This document shows, piece after piece, positions 1 to 10,800 of a stretch of 64,000 bases of DNA. A program made the position numbers and the translations under genes. How positions within the stretch are numbered: the stretch's first letter is position 1; every line of letters starts with the position of its first letter. Source of the stretch: Bimuria novae-zelandiae CBS 107.79 (Eukaryota; Ascomycota; Dothideomycetes; Pleosporales; Didymosphaeriaceae); assembly GCA_010015655.1 (NCBI GenBank), contig ML976666.1:911107-975106 (forward strand), written 5' to 3'. Below the pieces are notes generated by a model. It ran no database searches. It had not been told where the DNA came from and was given only the letters and a program-made list of their open reading frames with translations.

Positions 1-44
1 CAACACGTCCAACGTAGCGTACTTTTAAAAGTACGGAATACTTA

Positions 45-1971
45 AGTCGGGCACCCTAGTTTCCGACACCCCATAGTTTCCGACAGCCCCGCAACCTCGC
101 CCCCCACCATGCACCACGACTAAATATTAACTTTAAATAACTTAATTCTTCGCTAATTTTAAAAATATTTTTTACACTATTTTTGCTACCTTTAAATAGC
201 TAGATATATAGAAGAAGATATCTAGAATGCGCTTATAAACCTTAAATCTAGGGTCGCTTTAGCTACTACTACTACTTAATATAGGGTCCCACGCAATACT
301 TTTCGCGGCCACTTTAATAGTACCTAACCTTATTAGTATGCTTACGACGGTAAATAATAGTTTATAACTATTTAAAAAGAGCTTCTAGAAAAATAAATTC
401 TTTAGTAAGAGACCTTTAGTTATGCGCTAACGCACGCGCAAGTATAGGCTATTATAATTATTATTCTTAAGTAATAGGGTAACTATAAGAACCTAAGGAA
501 GAAGTAGACTAGTTATTTTATATAACGCTACCTAGCTATTAAGTTAAAGTTAGGTTGCTAGACTAGCTAGGAACGCGTAAATAAGGCTACTCTAAAAAAT
601 ATTAGGCACTTATTTAACCTGTACGAAATAGTAAACTAGATTCCCCCCTAGCGCAGGTATAATACTAATAAGGGCAGTATTATAGAGGGCTAGGGCATTA
701 ATAGGCTTGTTATAGGCTCCTTGCAGGAGAGCCTAAACGCTATACTAGTTAAGATAATAAATACCCGCACTTAGACCTCTATAGTAGAATGTATCTTTGC
801 GCTCGGCGTCGCTCTAAACCCCCTTATTATCTTTAAGGCTAAGAGTATCTAGAAGTAGTGGTTTAAGAAGGAGTTTTTAGCTTAGAACCTAGGCTAGCAT
901 GTTACCTTTTCGCAAAATAGATAGACAAGTAATAACATCGCTGTTAAGTGGCTAGAAAAGGTGTTTTTGCTATAGACTAAGCCTAATAATTCCTCTAAGA
1001 TATAGTTACTTATCGTTAACAGCTATAGTAGTTATACTTTAGATAAATTTATAACTATATATTACTTAAATAATATCTACTTACTCTTTTTCCTTGCTTA
1101 TACTTTATATCTACTCTAGCCTTTAGATTTAGGCTATTTCTCAAGTCTAAAGGCGGCGTATCGGCGCTTTATTAGCGAATATATAGCTTGGACAGATAAA
1201 ATAAAGCTTAGGAAGGCTAAGTTTCTCGAATTTTATACAAAAGCACGTAAAATTAGCCTTCGAGAGCAGTGTATCCGATCTAGGTGGAAGGTAATAGGCT
1301 TATACCCTAAGAGCGTAAGGAAGCCCTTAGGTTCTCGCTAGGTAGTAGTGCGCGAACAGCCGTCAACACTACCCCCTTCTACTATAGATATTAGGACGCT
1401 AAAACGCGGCAGCGATATTGTAAAGCTATTTTCTAGAAAGAACTTCTTACTAACTATACAATAATGCGTTTAGCTTACTACTATAGCGTTTAACTATACC
1501 TTAATAATAGTTACTATATAAGACCGTGAGATTACTTCCTTGCGTAAGCAGGTAGAGCAAGCTAACCTGCTAAAACGCTATAAAGTTATAAGTAATCTAA
1601 ATAATCTCTTTATAAGTCTTATAAAAGTTCTCTCTTAAACTAATTAAGAGCCTACTTAACGTGTTTGTAAGGTAAGAAGCGTAGAGCAAGGGGTTATTAT
1701 TATAGATAAAGAGAGTAGCTTTAAAGAGGAAGTAGAGTAATTATTAGTGCGACGTTTAGCATAGAATTAATAACTAACACGATAGTATCTTAATTATAAT
1801 TTAAGTATAGATAAAGAAAGCGATTAAAATCCTTTAAATACAATTTTTTTAATGCTTTTTTAAAATTATTTGATAAAGCTGTGAGCACATTCGCAACGTA
1901 GAGTAGTGGCAGCGGCGAAATTTGGCGGGGTGTCGGAAAATGGGGGGTGTCGGAAACTAGGGTGCCCGACT
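45..1971 (+). mobile_element. Fot1/pogo-like Tc1-mariner element, RIP-degraded (copy 1)
   Basis: Exact 28-bp terminal inverted repeats at 45-72 and 1944-1971 are flanked on both sides by TA (43-44 and 1972-1973), the target duplication of Tc1/mariner elements. Each repeat carries a tandem pair of the motif TTTCCGACANCCC. The interior is AT-rich and full of TAG/TAA, typical of RIP. Size, TA target and the transposase remnant place it in the fungal Fot1/pogo group. It is non-functional. Confidence 0.9.
600..1640 (+). pseudogene. Fot1-like DDE transposase remnant, RIP-inactivated
   Basis: Forward translation of 1002-1210 recovers, through stops, the conserved C-terminal part of a pogo/Fot1 DDE transposase: LLIVNSYSSYTLDKF, then NNIYLLFL, then a block matching the family's LLQPLDVGxFxPLK in which the Gln codon is now TAG (1117-1119). 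Residues FSQNR and SSK further upstream (about 890-1000) match the same family, and 640-720 resembles the conserved region around the first catalytic Asp. CAG to TAG at a conserved Gln is the expected RIP outcome. The limits are approximate because no open frame survives. No host function is implied. Confidence 0.8.
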
Positions 1972-1973
1972 TA

Positions 1974-2423
1974 AACTCTACCATATCTTTATTAAAACTT
2001 ACTTTAATAATAAAATATTAATTATAATACTATTTTGTTAAGTCCCTACGGGTAGCTAGTCCGAAATGGGGTTAAGGTTAGTTCTCTAGCAGGAGCGATG
2101 TCGAAACGGGAAAGGGTGTATTAATAGCTCGCGCTTATTAATGAGGTGTTAGTATCAAAGTGAGGTGCGTCACAATCAAATTAACAAGAGCCTGAGTGAA
2201 TCCAAACGATAGATTGATAAACAGGTTGAACACGAGGTGGAAGAGTCCATCCTCATGTTCCTATATACTTAGCATGCTCGACTTGCTCGCTTCGAGCATG
2301 TCGAGCGCAGCCTTGGCTTTCTGCATATGCTCGACTTGCTCGCTTCGAGCGCTTCGAGCAGTCACGTGACCTGCCCATTGCTGTGCCACCATTGGCTCCC
2401 ATAAGACCTTGGTCGTCTCAGAA
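1974..2423. other. Core of the outer element, non-coding
   Basis: This stretch between the two Fot1-like insertions shows no coding potential. At about 2273-2362 the block GCTCGACTTGCTCGCTTCGA occurs twice in direct orientation and each copy is also partly self-complementary (CTCGCTTCGAG), so hairpins are possible. The palindrome TCACGTGA follows at about 2361. Nothing else is recognised. Confidence 0.5.
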
Positions 2424-2612
2424 TGTTAGCCTGGTGATGCTAAATACAGATCCTGTAAGCAGGTGGGTGGTATGTATAAAGGTAGTGTATTGTGTGTGTT
2501 CTGTGTGTGTGTGTACATGGAGTGATCAGAGGCTCGTTTATAGTGATCGAGCTGACTCATGAGACTAGTGTCGTCATGTGACATAGCCCTAGGCTGCTTA
2601 CAGATCCTAACA
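2424..2612. repeat. Possible solo LTR fragment
   Basis: The segment begins TGTTAG and ends CTAACA, the 5'-TG...CA-3' form with short inverted ends seen in retrotransposon LTRs. It contains a TATA-like string (TATGTATAAAG) and a GT-rich run. No 5-bp target duplication flanks it, and an alternative start TGTTAG exists at 2147, giving 466 bp. The call rests only on end structure, so it could be chance or part of the outer DNA element. Confidence 0.3.
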
Positions 2613-2624
2613 TATTTTAACTTA

Positions 2625-4471
2625 ACGTGGTTCACCACCGAGCGGGCCAACCCCACCGAGCGGGCCAACTTTGCTAAATGCAGCCCACCTCTAGCTTATA
2701 CTATAATGCTATCACAACATAACGCGCAATAACCTTATACTAAAAGCATACTATAGCTTGCTATCTAAGCTATAATTAAAAATTATAATAAAAGTAAAAA
2801 ACGCGTTATTATAGCCTTTAGCATGCCTTAAATAATAGTATAATAATAATACTAAGGAGCCCTCTCTCGACGCGATTACAAGCCTAACTTAAAGAAGCTA
2901 ACTAAGCTAGAGGAGGAGGCTCTAGTCTAACGTATACTTAAGCTTAACTAGTAAGGAATAGGTGTAATAAGGGATATAGTCTAAGATATAGCTAATAATC
3001 TACTTACTAAGCGTAGTAGAGAGCCTATTAGTAAGTACTAAATAGACAGGCTTAAGACGCGTACGCTAGAAATTAAGCTTTAAAAGAGCTATCTATATAA
3101 TTATTAGTAAGCTCTAAATAAAGATCTACGCGTTATAACGTCCTAGTTTAAGCTAGTTACTAACACTAAGGCTAAGTATAGTATTGCTAATAATAACACG
3201 TATAACTTTAACAAGACAGGCTTTATAATAGGGGTAATACAGGGTTAGATAGTCTTTACAGGCTCTAAGAAGCAAAGCAACCTAAAGAAGATTTAACTTA
3301 GTAACTCTAAGTAGGTTACTAATATCTAAGGAGTTAGCGCTAAAAGCTAGGCTTTTCTACCTTTTTTTATCTTCCCTAGTAAGGTCCTAATTACGTCCTA
3401 GTTCTATAATTTACCCTAAGACTAAGTTATTAAAGTTAGTTTTAATAGCTAAACGTTAAATAAGCTTAGCCTTGCCTAGCTAAAGCACTTTAATACCTAT
3501 ACTAAGGCGCGTAGTATAGGTGCATACTAGCTACTAATTATAGATAGCCACAAGAGCTACTGCTTACACAAATTCTACAAATACTATAAGGAAGAGAAGA
3601 TTATTATTTTCTATATACTTTCACACTTATTACACCTCTTGCAGCCACTTAATGTAGGTTATTTTTCGCCTTTAAAGCAGGCGTATAGTAATAAGATTAG
3701 TAGCTTAGCACGGTACGGCACTAAGTAAATTAAGAAGGAGGTCTTTTTATTAGCCTTTAAAGTAGCTTTTAAGAAGGTAATAATAAAGGCGAATATTTAC
3801 GCAGGCTTTAAAGGCGCTAAATTAGTCCTACACGACCTAGAGGCAGTGTTATTAAGACTTAATATAGTTCTTTGTACGCTAACTCCACCTAACGTAGAGG
3901 ATACCCTATAGGAATTAAAAACACTAAGTAACCTCCGCAAGATAGAGGCTTAGTTAACGCTAGTTCGTAAGCGTGTATAAAAGTATAGAGATTTACTAGT
4001 TTCTTTACTTCTTAGAGCTGTTAAGCAGCTTAATAAAGGTGTTATATTAATAGGGCACGAAGCAGTGTTAATATAATAAGAAATAGTAGGGCTTAATAAG
4101 ATAGTAAAGATAGTAATAGAGGTAAAGAATTAAAAAAGAAAGTATATTTAGGTAGCTAAGACACTTATAATAGGAGAGGTAGTTAATTTAATAGCTAAAA
4201 AGGATAGTAGTAGGCAAAAGGAGGGTGAAGAGTCTATAAAGAGGGTGCGTGGGCAGAGGCGCTGCGGACGTTGCGGCGAAGCTGGCCATAACGCTCGCAC
4301 TTGCGCAGTAGAAATTATAAATGTATCTAATAGCAATAAGTCTAAATAGTATTTCTATGTTCTACAAATTATAGTAAATTATAGTAGTATTATAGGAGGC
4401 GCTTCGCAATAGACTAACTTTTAAAAAGTGGCCCGCTCGGTGGGGTTGGCCCGCTCGGTGGTGAACCACGT
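2625..4471 (+). mobile_element. Fot1/pogo-like Tc1-mariner element, RIP-degraded (copy 2)
   Basis: Inverted repeats of about 44 bp at each end (starting ACGTGGTTCACCACCGAG) are flanked by TA at 2623-2624 and 4472-4473. Inside each repeat the motif CCACCGAGCGGGCCAAC is present twice in tandem. The body is AT-rich with many TAG/TAA codons. It differs in sequence from copy 1, so these are two families of the same group rather than duplicates. Confidence 0.9.
2870..4330 (+). pseudogene. Fot1-like transposase remnant with C-terminal zinc knuckle
   Basis: Forward translation of 3530-3720 gives LLIIDSHKSYCLHKFYKYYK, then HLLHLLQPLNVGYFSPLKQA, the hallmark block of pogo/Fot1 DDE transposases; here the Gln is intact. 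Downstream frames run with scattered stops to a CCHC zinc knuckle at about 4261-4310 (CGRCGEAGHNARTC, spacing CX2CX4HX4C), a C-terminal domain found on several fungal Fot1-like transposases. The knuckle segment (4240-4320) is conspicuously GC-rich and appears nearly untouched while the rest is heavily mutated. In-frame stops make the gene inactive; exact limits are uncertain. Confidence 0.8.
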
Positions 4472-4538
4472 TAGAGTTTAAAGGTTATCTTTATATAGTA
4501 AAGGTAAAGTCTCAGTGTTCCGTACTTTTGAAAGTACG

Positions 4539-4871
4539 CTACGTTGGACGCGCTGCCGAGCGCCTCGCTGTATAACGAGGCGGTGCAGGGGGCACATAAC
4601 CCTTAGGCCGAGAATTCTGGTCAGATTGCGCATTCGTCGAATGCTTCACCGTAGAGCGCCTCGCCGTAGAACCAGGTCCTGCAGGGGGCATATAGCCCTT
4701 AGGTCGAGAATTCTGGGCAGATTCCGCGTTCGTCGAGCGCTTCAGCGTGGATTGTCTGGCTGTAGAACGAGATGGTGCAGGCGGCATATAACCCTTAGGC
4801 CGAGGGTTTTGCGCAGGTTGGGTATGTGCGTCCTGCGTGGCTGTGGGGGGTTTGCTGGTGGTGCAGCCCAT
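4539..4871 (-). CDS. Putative N-myristoylated tandem-repeat protein, 110 aa, 3' end altered by transposon
   Basis: No family is recognised. The start at 4871 was chosen because it begins MGCTTSKPP: Gly2, Cys3 and a Ser at position 6 fit the dual N-myristoylation and palmitoylation signal, so the product may sit on the inner face of a membrane (inference). After the first 20 or so residues come three units of 32 residues, each starting (A/D)QN(S/P)RPKGY(M/V)PPA and rich in Ser, Thr and Arg; the third is cut short. The stop TAG (4539-4541) and the last codons lie inside the right end of the outer transposon (about 4512-4550), so the original 3' end was probably lost on insertion. The open frame continues upstream to 5273, but that part looks like leader. 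No introns are needed. Real gene status is plausible but unproven. Confidence 0.55.
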   Translation of the reverse strand: MGCTTSKPPTATQDAHTQPAQNPRPKGYMPPAPSRSTARQSTLKRSTNAESAQNSRPKGYMPPAGPGSTARRSTVKHSTNAQSDQNSRPKGYVPPAPPRYTARRSAARPT

Positions 4872-6045
4872 TGTGTGAGGCTTCCTCGGTACGCGGGCGT
4901 GGGTTGATTGCGATGTACGGGAGCGCTGCGTTCGCAGCGGACGAGGTTTGAGGTGTGCTCTTGGTGGTCGGGGAGGGGTGTTGCAAGACAGAGTGTGCGG
5001 TGGGCTTGACAAGACGGTGATAAAGTTCGAAGTGGGAGTGTTCTTTGTTTGGCCGACTTCAGACGAGATGGGATGTGATGATAGTGATGTTTTCAGCGAG
5101 ATGACTTGACGATGAAAGTGCTTTGTATGTGAAGAAGAGAAGTGTTGCTTTATTTGGATAAGCTGTGTTACTTGAGATGTTGAGCGCCAGTCCCATGGAC
5201 GGCATCGCCGAAAACGTGAGGAATATATCGGGTACCATAAACGACACCGTACTATCACTAAGCCACGATGCATACCCGCGGTTCAAGTGTCTAGAGACCC
5301 ACCTGCAGGCTTGCAAGGTGAGGTCCAGGATCGGATGGTCATTTTAGCTCCCGCGCAAACCTGTTCATCAGGTTTTTAGCTTGGATGAAGCCTAAAGTCA
5401 ATACACTAACGTACGATGCTGCCTGCAAGGCACTCTACCTACCCTTAATCCCCAAATACTCAAAGAACATCATTACAGAAGTATGTCTGAGGACGGAGCG
5501 CCACCAAGTGACCTCTTGCACTCACACCAGCCGAACCTCCTGCGTCAAAGACAACAGGCAGTCAGCCATGCACATGCAATCCTCACTTCCTCTCCCAACG
5601 CTCCGTTAAGAATACACCGTATGAGGCACGGGATTCTTGCAGGGCCAAAGCCCCGCATCGTTGGTCTTGCCTGCTCTTTCGGCAGGAGGCATAGGTACTC
5701 ACGCAAGCAGAGAAACAAGGCGACCAGAACACAGCAACCAAGTACTACTGTGGTATCATTCGTACAAGTCATTTCCCATAATTCAAAACAGATGCAACTT
5801 ACTTGAGTCGGTCTGCTCAGATATCCGATCCCAATATCGATACACCAACAGCGGCCGTCATATTATCGGAGTGAATCGGAGCAAGCAAGTATTCTTTTGA
5901 CCGCTGTGCCAACGCCGTCCGTATGCCATCGTCCAAAAGCAAGGTCAAAACCAGAGCGCCTCGCTAATGAGATCCGTAAAAAAAACAAAGGTGTTGAGAG
6001 TTACCGAACACCAGGGTCAGGCTCCTGGTGAGTATTCTTGACTTA
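4872..6045. other. Intergenic, no gene supported
   Basis: Short overlapping frames occur on both strands (for example 5165-5347 and 5483-5806 plus) but none shows a recognisable domain or a consistent exon pattern. It should contain the promoter of the minus-strand MGCTTSK gene and, near 6045, the 3' untranslated region of the PRPP synthetase gene. Confidence 0.5.
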
Positions 6046-7837
6046 TCAATCGTAATGCATAAAGAGCTGCGAAATGCTCTCGCCGTGGTGATTGCGGCGA
6101 ATCGCTTCTGCCAACAAATTGTCGACCGGAAGGACTACCAATTTATCTCGAGCTTGGGCCAGCTTGTCCGCGGGGATCGGAAAAGCATTGGTCACCACCA
6201 ACTTGGTGATGCACTCGCACGCGGCCAGCTCTTGCAGCGCGTCTCCGCCAAAGAGGCCGTGGGTGGCCATGCAATATACGTTGGTCGCACCGCCTCGTTT
6301 GACGACTGTCTCGGCCGCAGCGATCCATGAAGCTGACTTGTCAATCATGTCGTCCACAATGAAGACGGGCCGATCCTTCACGTTACCAACCAAGGTGACC
6401 ATGGTCTCCAGCTCAGGATTCCGCAGGTCCTCCTCTTCATCTTCTGACGATGCAGCTGCGTCGATGGTGCCTCCCAATGCGTGCGCATGCTCAGAATGGG
6501 ATGCTGTGGACATGAACGAGGACATCATGTGGTTGGGGACATCATCGTCAGGATCGGACGGGGCGCGGGTTCGCCATGATGTGTGCGATACGGCGGACAT
6601 GGATGGGGAGGGATGACTGTCTTCGACAATGTGACCGCGAACAAGACGACCGTGGGTAACATTCCTCGCGCGCTACTGATGTCAGCATAAGGTCAAGATA
6701 ATCTTCGGAGGAACAAACCTCGTCAGTATACTCGTCCGCTCCCTCTTGGTCTTCTTGCTCCTCGTCCTGTTCCTTCTCAGACTTCTTCTCAGGTTGGGGA
6801 ACGTTTTCCTCTTCCTTGGTGCTGACGATGGAGGCTGCTCGCATGGATTTTGACAGTGGACTTTGCAGTGTTTCCGATGTCCCATTCGCGCGCCGTTGGA
6901 GGGGATGCGAGGGTGCCCGGGCTCGTAGTTTCGGCTTGCCTAAGTCTGCCGTCGGGTTATAGGACTGACTACCGGCAGGGGTGATCTGTGCATCTGCGTC
7001 GACGACCGCCTCGACTAGGTCCGGTGCTTCATAGGAACCGTCTAATCGCAATTGTTCGAACATGGCGCTCTCGTTCCACTGCACCGCAGTAGCCGCTCTA
7101 CGTCTGTCCGTGGTCACTATGCCGAAGCTGAGCTTCAGTGCATCTGCTAGCGATGTGACGCGCTTGGTCCCTCCCGGGTTTTTGCTGACAACCACGGCGT
7201 CCCTCCAGTTCGGCACATTGACGCGGATCCAGCGAGCAAGTAGAGGCTCGGCGATGAGATTGTCGACAGGGCACTTGAAAAAGCCCTGCATCTGCGACGC
7301 ATGGAGATCGATGGTTATGACGTGGTCCACACCCGCGATGTGGAGGAGATTGGCAACCATGCGAGCGGTGATGGCGCCTCGATGTGACTTCTTCTTCGAT
7401 TGGCGGGCGTAGGGAAAGTAGGGCATGACAGCTGGTTTGGTCAGTCTCGCCATGTGACACTCGAGGTTGGTCGGGGGCAAGCGTACCCGTAATGGACTTG
7501 GAAGAGCCGCCTCTGCAGGCCGAGACCATGATCAGCAGCTCCATGACAGCGTCGTTGATCCTGCCCAGTCAGCAATTGAAGCCTACAGTAGCCCGTGGGA
7601 CCTACTTTGGGCTTCCGCTCTGCACAATGAAGACATCTTTGTCTCGCACCGACGTGTCTATGTGCCATTAGTACTCGGGCAAGACTGGAGTTAGGGAAAC
7701 GAACGAATCTGAACCGATGTCTCGCCATTTGCGAATTTGCTGAGCTGAGCGGTGCCCCGCTTCATGCCCAGGCGGTCGCAGATGCCATCAACCAAGGTTG
7801 GGTGAGAGGAACCACTGAAAACAATAGCACCACGCAT
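6046..7837 (-). CDS. Ribose-phosphate pyrophosphokinase with large central insert (Prs1/Prs5 type)
   Basis: Makes PRPP from ribose 5-phosphate and ATP, feeding purine, pyrimidine, His and Trp synthesis in the cytosol. Five exons are inferred: 7837-7705, 7657-7606, 7560-7487, 7431-6719 and 6672-6046, giving 532 residues; intron 1 has a TACTAAT branch site. The start MRGAIVFSGSSHP matches the family N-terminus. Diagnostic blocks follow in order: FSGSSHP, NGETSVQI, RQSKKKSHRGAI, DLHASQMQGFF, NPGGTKRVTSLADAL and, in the last exon, VFIVDDMIDKSASW. Between TTDRRR and the last part lies an acidic, low-complexity insert of roughly 170 residues containing KKSEKEQDEEQEDQEG, like the non-homologous regions of yeast Prs1 and Prs5. 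The PRPP loop reads VDDMID where simple synthetases have VDDMxDT, which suggests a heteromeric rather than solo catalytic subunit (inference). Acceptor choice for exon 5 (second of two AGs) avoids a stop. Confidence 0.92.
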
Positions 7838-10800
7838 GTTGGATGGGCCTAAGAGCGTGATACTGTCGTAGTGAGGGAGCTGTGGGGGAAAAAGTCTCAA
7901 CATGACGGGCGGGTGTGCGCTTGGACCATCTGCGATTAGGGAAAGAGCTACCGGGGCCGCCCTCAGAACACGAACAACGCGCGACTTCCCTGTTGCTCCA
8001 GGACCTTCACTTGTTCGATACACGACAACTGCAGGCACATGAGGGAAGCATCTGTGACCGTCGTGTCGTCTCTCTTTATTCTTTGTTGGGCGTGCACGAC
8101 TCTCCGCTGCGCTGGCGTAGGCACGCGACTAACTGCTTCTCCGGCCATCGAATCATGACTGCTAACCAGAGCACGCCTCGCTGCTGTTGTGCAGCGGCGA
8201 GCTTCACAAGTACGTGTCATTCATTCACATTAGTTGACCAATCTTCATAGCATAACTACATTCACCCGTGCCTCACACTGCTCCTGGGCTTGCAGTCAAA
8301 TACGCGCACGCATTGGGCTCGCCGGTTGCTGTGGTGCTTCGCCGACTGGCTGCAGGAATATGTGCCAACGTTATGTGGTAGACCTAAGAATTTCGAGTCC
8401 ACTGACAGACTCACACATCTCTTCAACGAGGTGCTGTACATGCAAGATGGACTCGAGAAGCGTCGGCAAGCATCCAAACCATATCGTGACTTGCTTTATT
8501 AGGGTCTCGTACTGCTTCGTACATTGTGGTTCTAATTCTGACCTAGGTTGGAAAGGTGTTGTCGACATGGTTGCTATAAAGCCGCTGCTCAAGGAGTTGG
8601 TAACAAATTAGAGACCGGCAGTGCTCAAAGTGCATCCTATCGGGCGGGGCAATCGCCTTCTACCATGGGTTCAAAGCCTGTGACCAGGTTTCTCTCTGCG
8701 GTTGCTGCAACGCCGCTATCGGCGCGTCATGGCCCTATTGTACCATGTACAGCATTGCATACCTCGTTATGAGCTCGCCGCCTGCGGGCTGTCACTTTCA
8801 GACTCTTGCTCAACGTTGCTCATCCTGCGGTACATGTCCAGACTGGAAATGAACCGATTGGTCATTTCCGCCTTAAAGTGGAGAGTTACCAGGGAACTTG
8901 ACCTTGCAAAACTACCTTTGAGTCGTTTGGACATTCTCCAGCTACGACGACGCGCCATAGCATTTGTTGTTTTGGGACTCCTTGATTCAAAGAGTGCAGT
9001 CATGCGGTCCACGAGATACCCCAGGTGATAGCGCTCAAGAAAAGATGCGACTATGAGCAACCATCAAGCGCGCCTTCAATAATTGTTTGCGAGATACCGC
9101 TTCACACCGTATGAACGAAGCTTGGCAACGCGCTACCCTTCTTACGCCTCCAATAGATCTGGAAACAGAAGGCTGCAGTGGGGGAGATGAAAGTCGTCGA
9201 CAACGGAAAGGTAGCACTCGGGGCTATGAGCGGTGAGATAGTACGACGGTGTCGAGGTACGCACCTTGATGGTTGACGATACAACGGCCCAGATATAGTA
9301 TAATCATATCATGCGAGGGTCTGGCGAGGCAGGAGCTAGGCACGCCGGTTCACGCAGTCGGATGTGGCCGAATGCTGTGCAACACGAGCCGTTCCAAAGC
9401 GGACTGATGGTTTCACAGCGGCACGAGAGGTACCATCCGCATCTCTAGATCCACGAAAGTGGTAACTGTGGCTGCAGGAGACCTACAAGGCTGGTAAAAA
9501 ATACCCCGATTGGTTGTGGACAGAAGCATGCGTGCCGGCGGCCTACACTGGACTGTTTATTACCCAATATGCTGGCTTCGCGAGTAATCATTGGCTTTGG
9601 AGTGCGCCGTGGACGTACTATGCTCATTCACCAGGGCAGACTGACAGAAAACGCCACGCACGACAGCGATCAATCTAGATCTGTGGCCAATAGCCATGCG
9701 GTCGACAGCTTCGATGAGCTCCAATAACCAGGTTCGGAGTCTGACGGAGGCTTGAAAGCGGTAGCAGGTTGTTTGTACCTCATTTGACGCAAAAGTACAT
9801 CGCACTTGCCATTATAGGGACAATGGATGGCTCATCGCAACCACGGCGTATACAGCGGTGTAGGTTCTGGTCGTTAGAGGTCGCAGTATGGATCATGGAA
9901 TAGCTTCGATCGCCGTGCTCCAAGCACACAAGAAACTGTAATAGACACAGACTGAGCAGGGGAACCGAATTGAGGTGAGAGTGCCAGAGACCGTATCGGA
10001 AATCATGACACGCAACAGCCATGAGATCGATCAAATTGTTGCAGAGGTTGCAGCAGCCTTGCGCCTGGCCTGGGAACATCGAATTAGATTGAGAATTGCA
10101 TCGTGTATACTGCCCGCGTGATGCTTTGCGTCGATTGACCAATAGCGATATACGCTCCAGAGATGGAAAAGAGAAGAACTGGTGCGCTAAACTCACGTGA
10201 GAGCGAGACAGACAAGGTTGTTCACGGGAGTGACTAACGATTGATTGTGGTAATAGCCGTGGGTTATGCTAGGGGATGACGCGCATCGATCCTGGCTGGA
10301 GGAGCGCCACAGGCACCTCTGATACGAGCAAATCCACAGTAACACGCATCTTGCATACGTGGAACCGAGCGCCAGGTCCACTCGATCCCGTGAAACGGAA
10401 GAAAAATTTGGCACGAGAGCGACTTCGTGTTCCAGCACAATCCTGAGATGGTTTTCCTCAGGGTGATTTCGCGTCTTGATATTCCTGTGGAAAGCCCCTA
10501 GTGATCGCGAGACAGCCTTGTCACCCAGTCGGTTGACTGTTCTCGGGCGCAAACTGCGACAGCAAGCTGGCGGGTGCAATTTTCAGAACAAGAAAAAGCT
10601 AAGAAATCGAGCTCGATAAAGTTCAGCAGAGCCAAATGTTACCGGAGAGGGGAAAAGAACGCGAAGCCACGAAAAAACAAGTGACCCGTTCGGGATCGAC
10701 TTCCACGCAGTTCGTCCCGTTCGTGTCTGGATCAGCAGTCCCAGAACCTACCTGCTCATTCTGCATGAGCGGGGGATGGCAATCAGCGGCACAGCATGTC

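Larger units (their letters stand above)
6..4550. mobile_element. Nested transposon island; outer element with inverted ends
   Basis: The first bases of the window (about 6-44) recur inverted at about 4512-4550. The shared core reads CGTCCAACGTAGCGTAC followed by a near-palindrome GTACTTTTRAAAGTAC, and the differences seen are C/T or G/A type as expected after RIP. Two Fot1-like elements lie between these ends, one starting 39 bp inside the left end and one ending about 78 bp inside the right end. Removing both leaves roughly 0.77 kb of outer element (6-44, 1972-2624, 4472-4550), in which I see no coding sequence, so a MITE or other non-autonomous element is likely. No target duplication can be judged because only five bases precede the left end. 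That the matching ends bound one element is inference; two separate copies would look similar. Confidence 0.6.
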
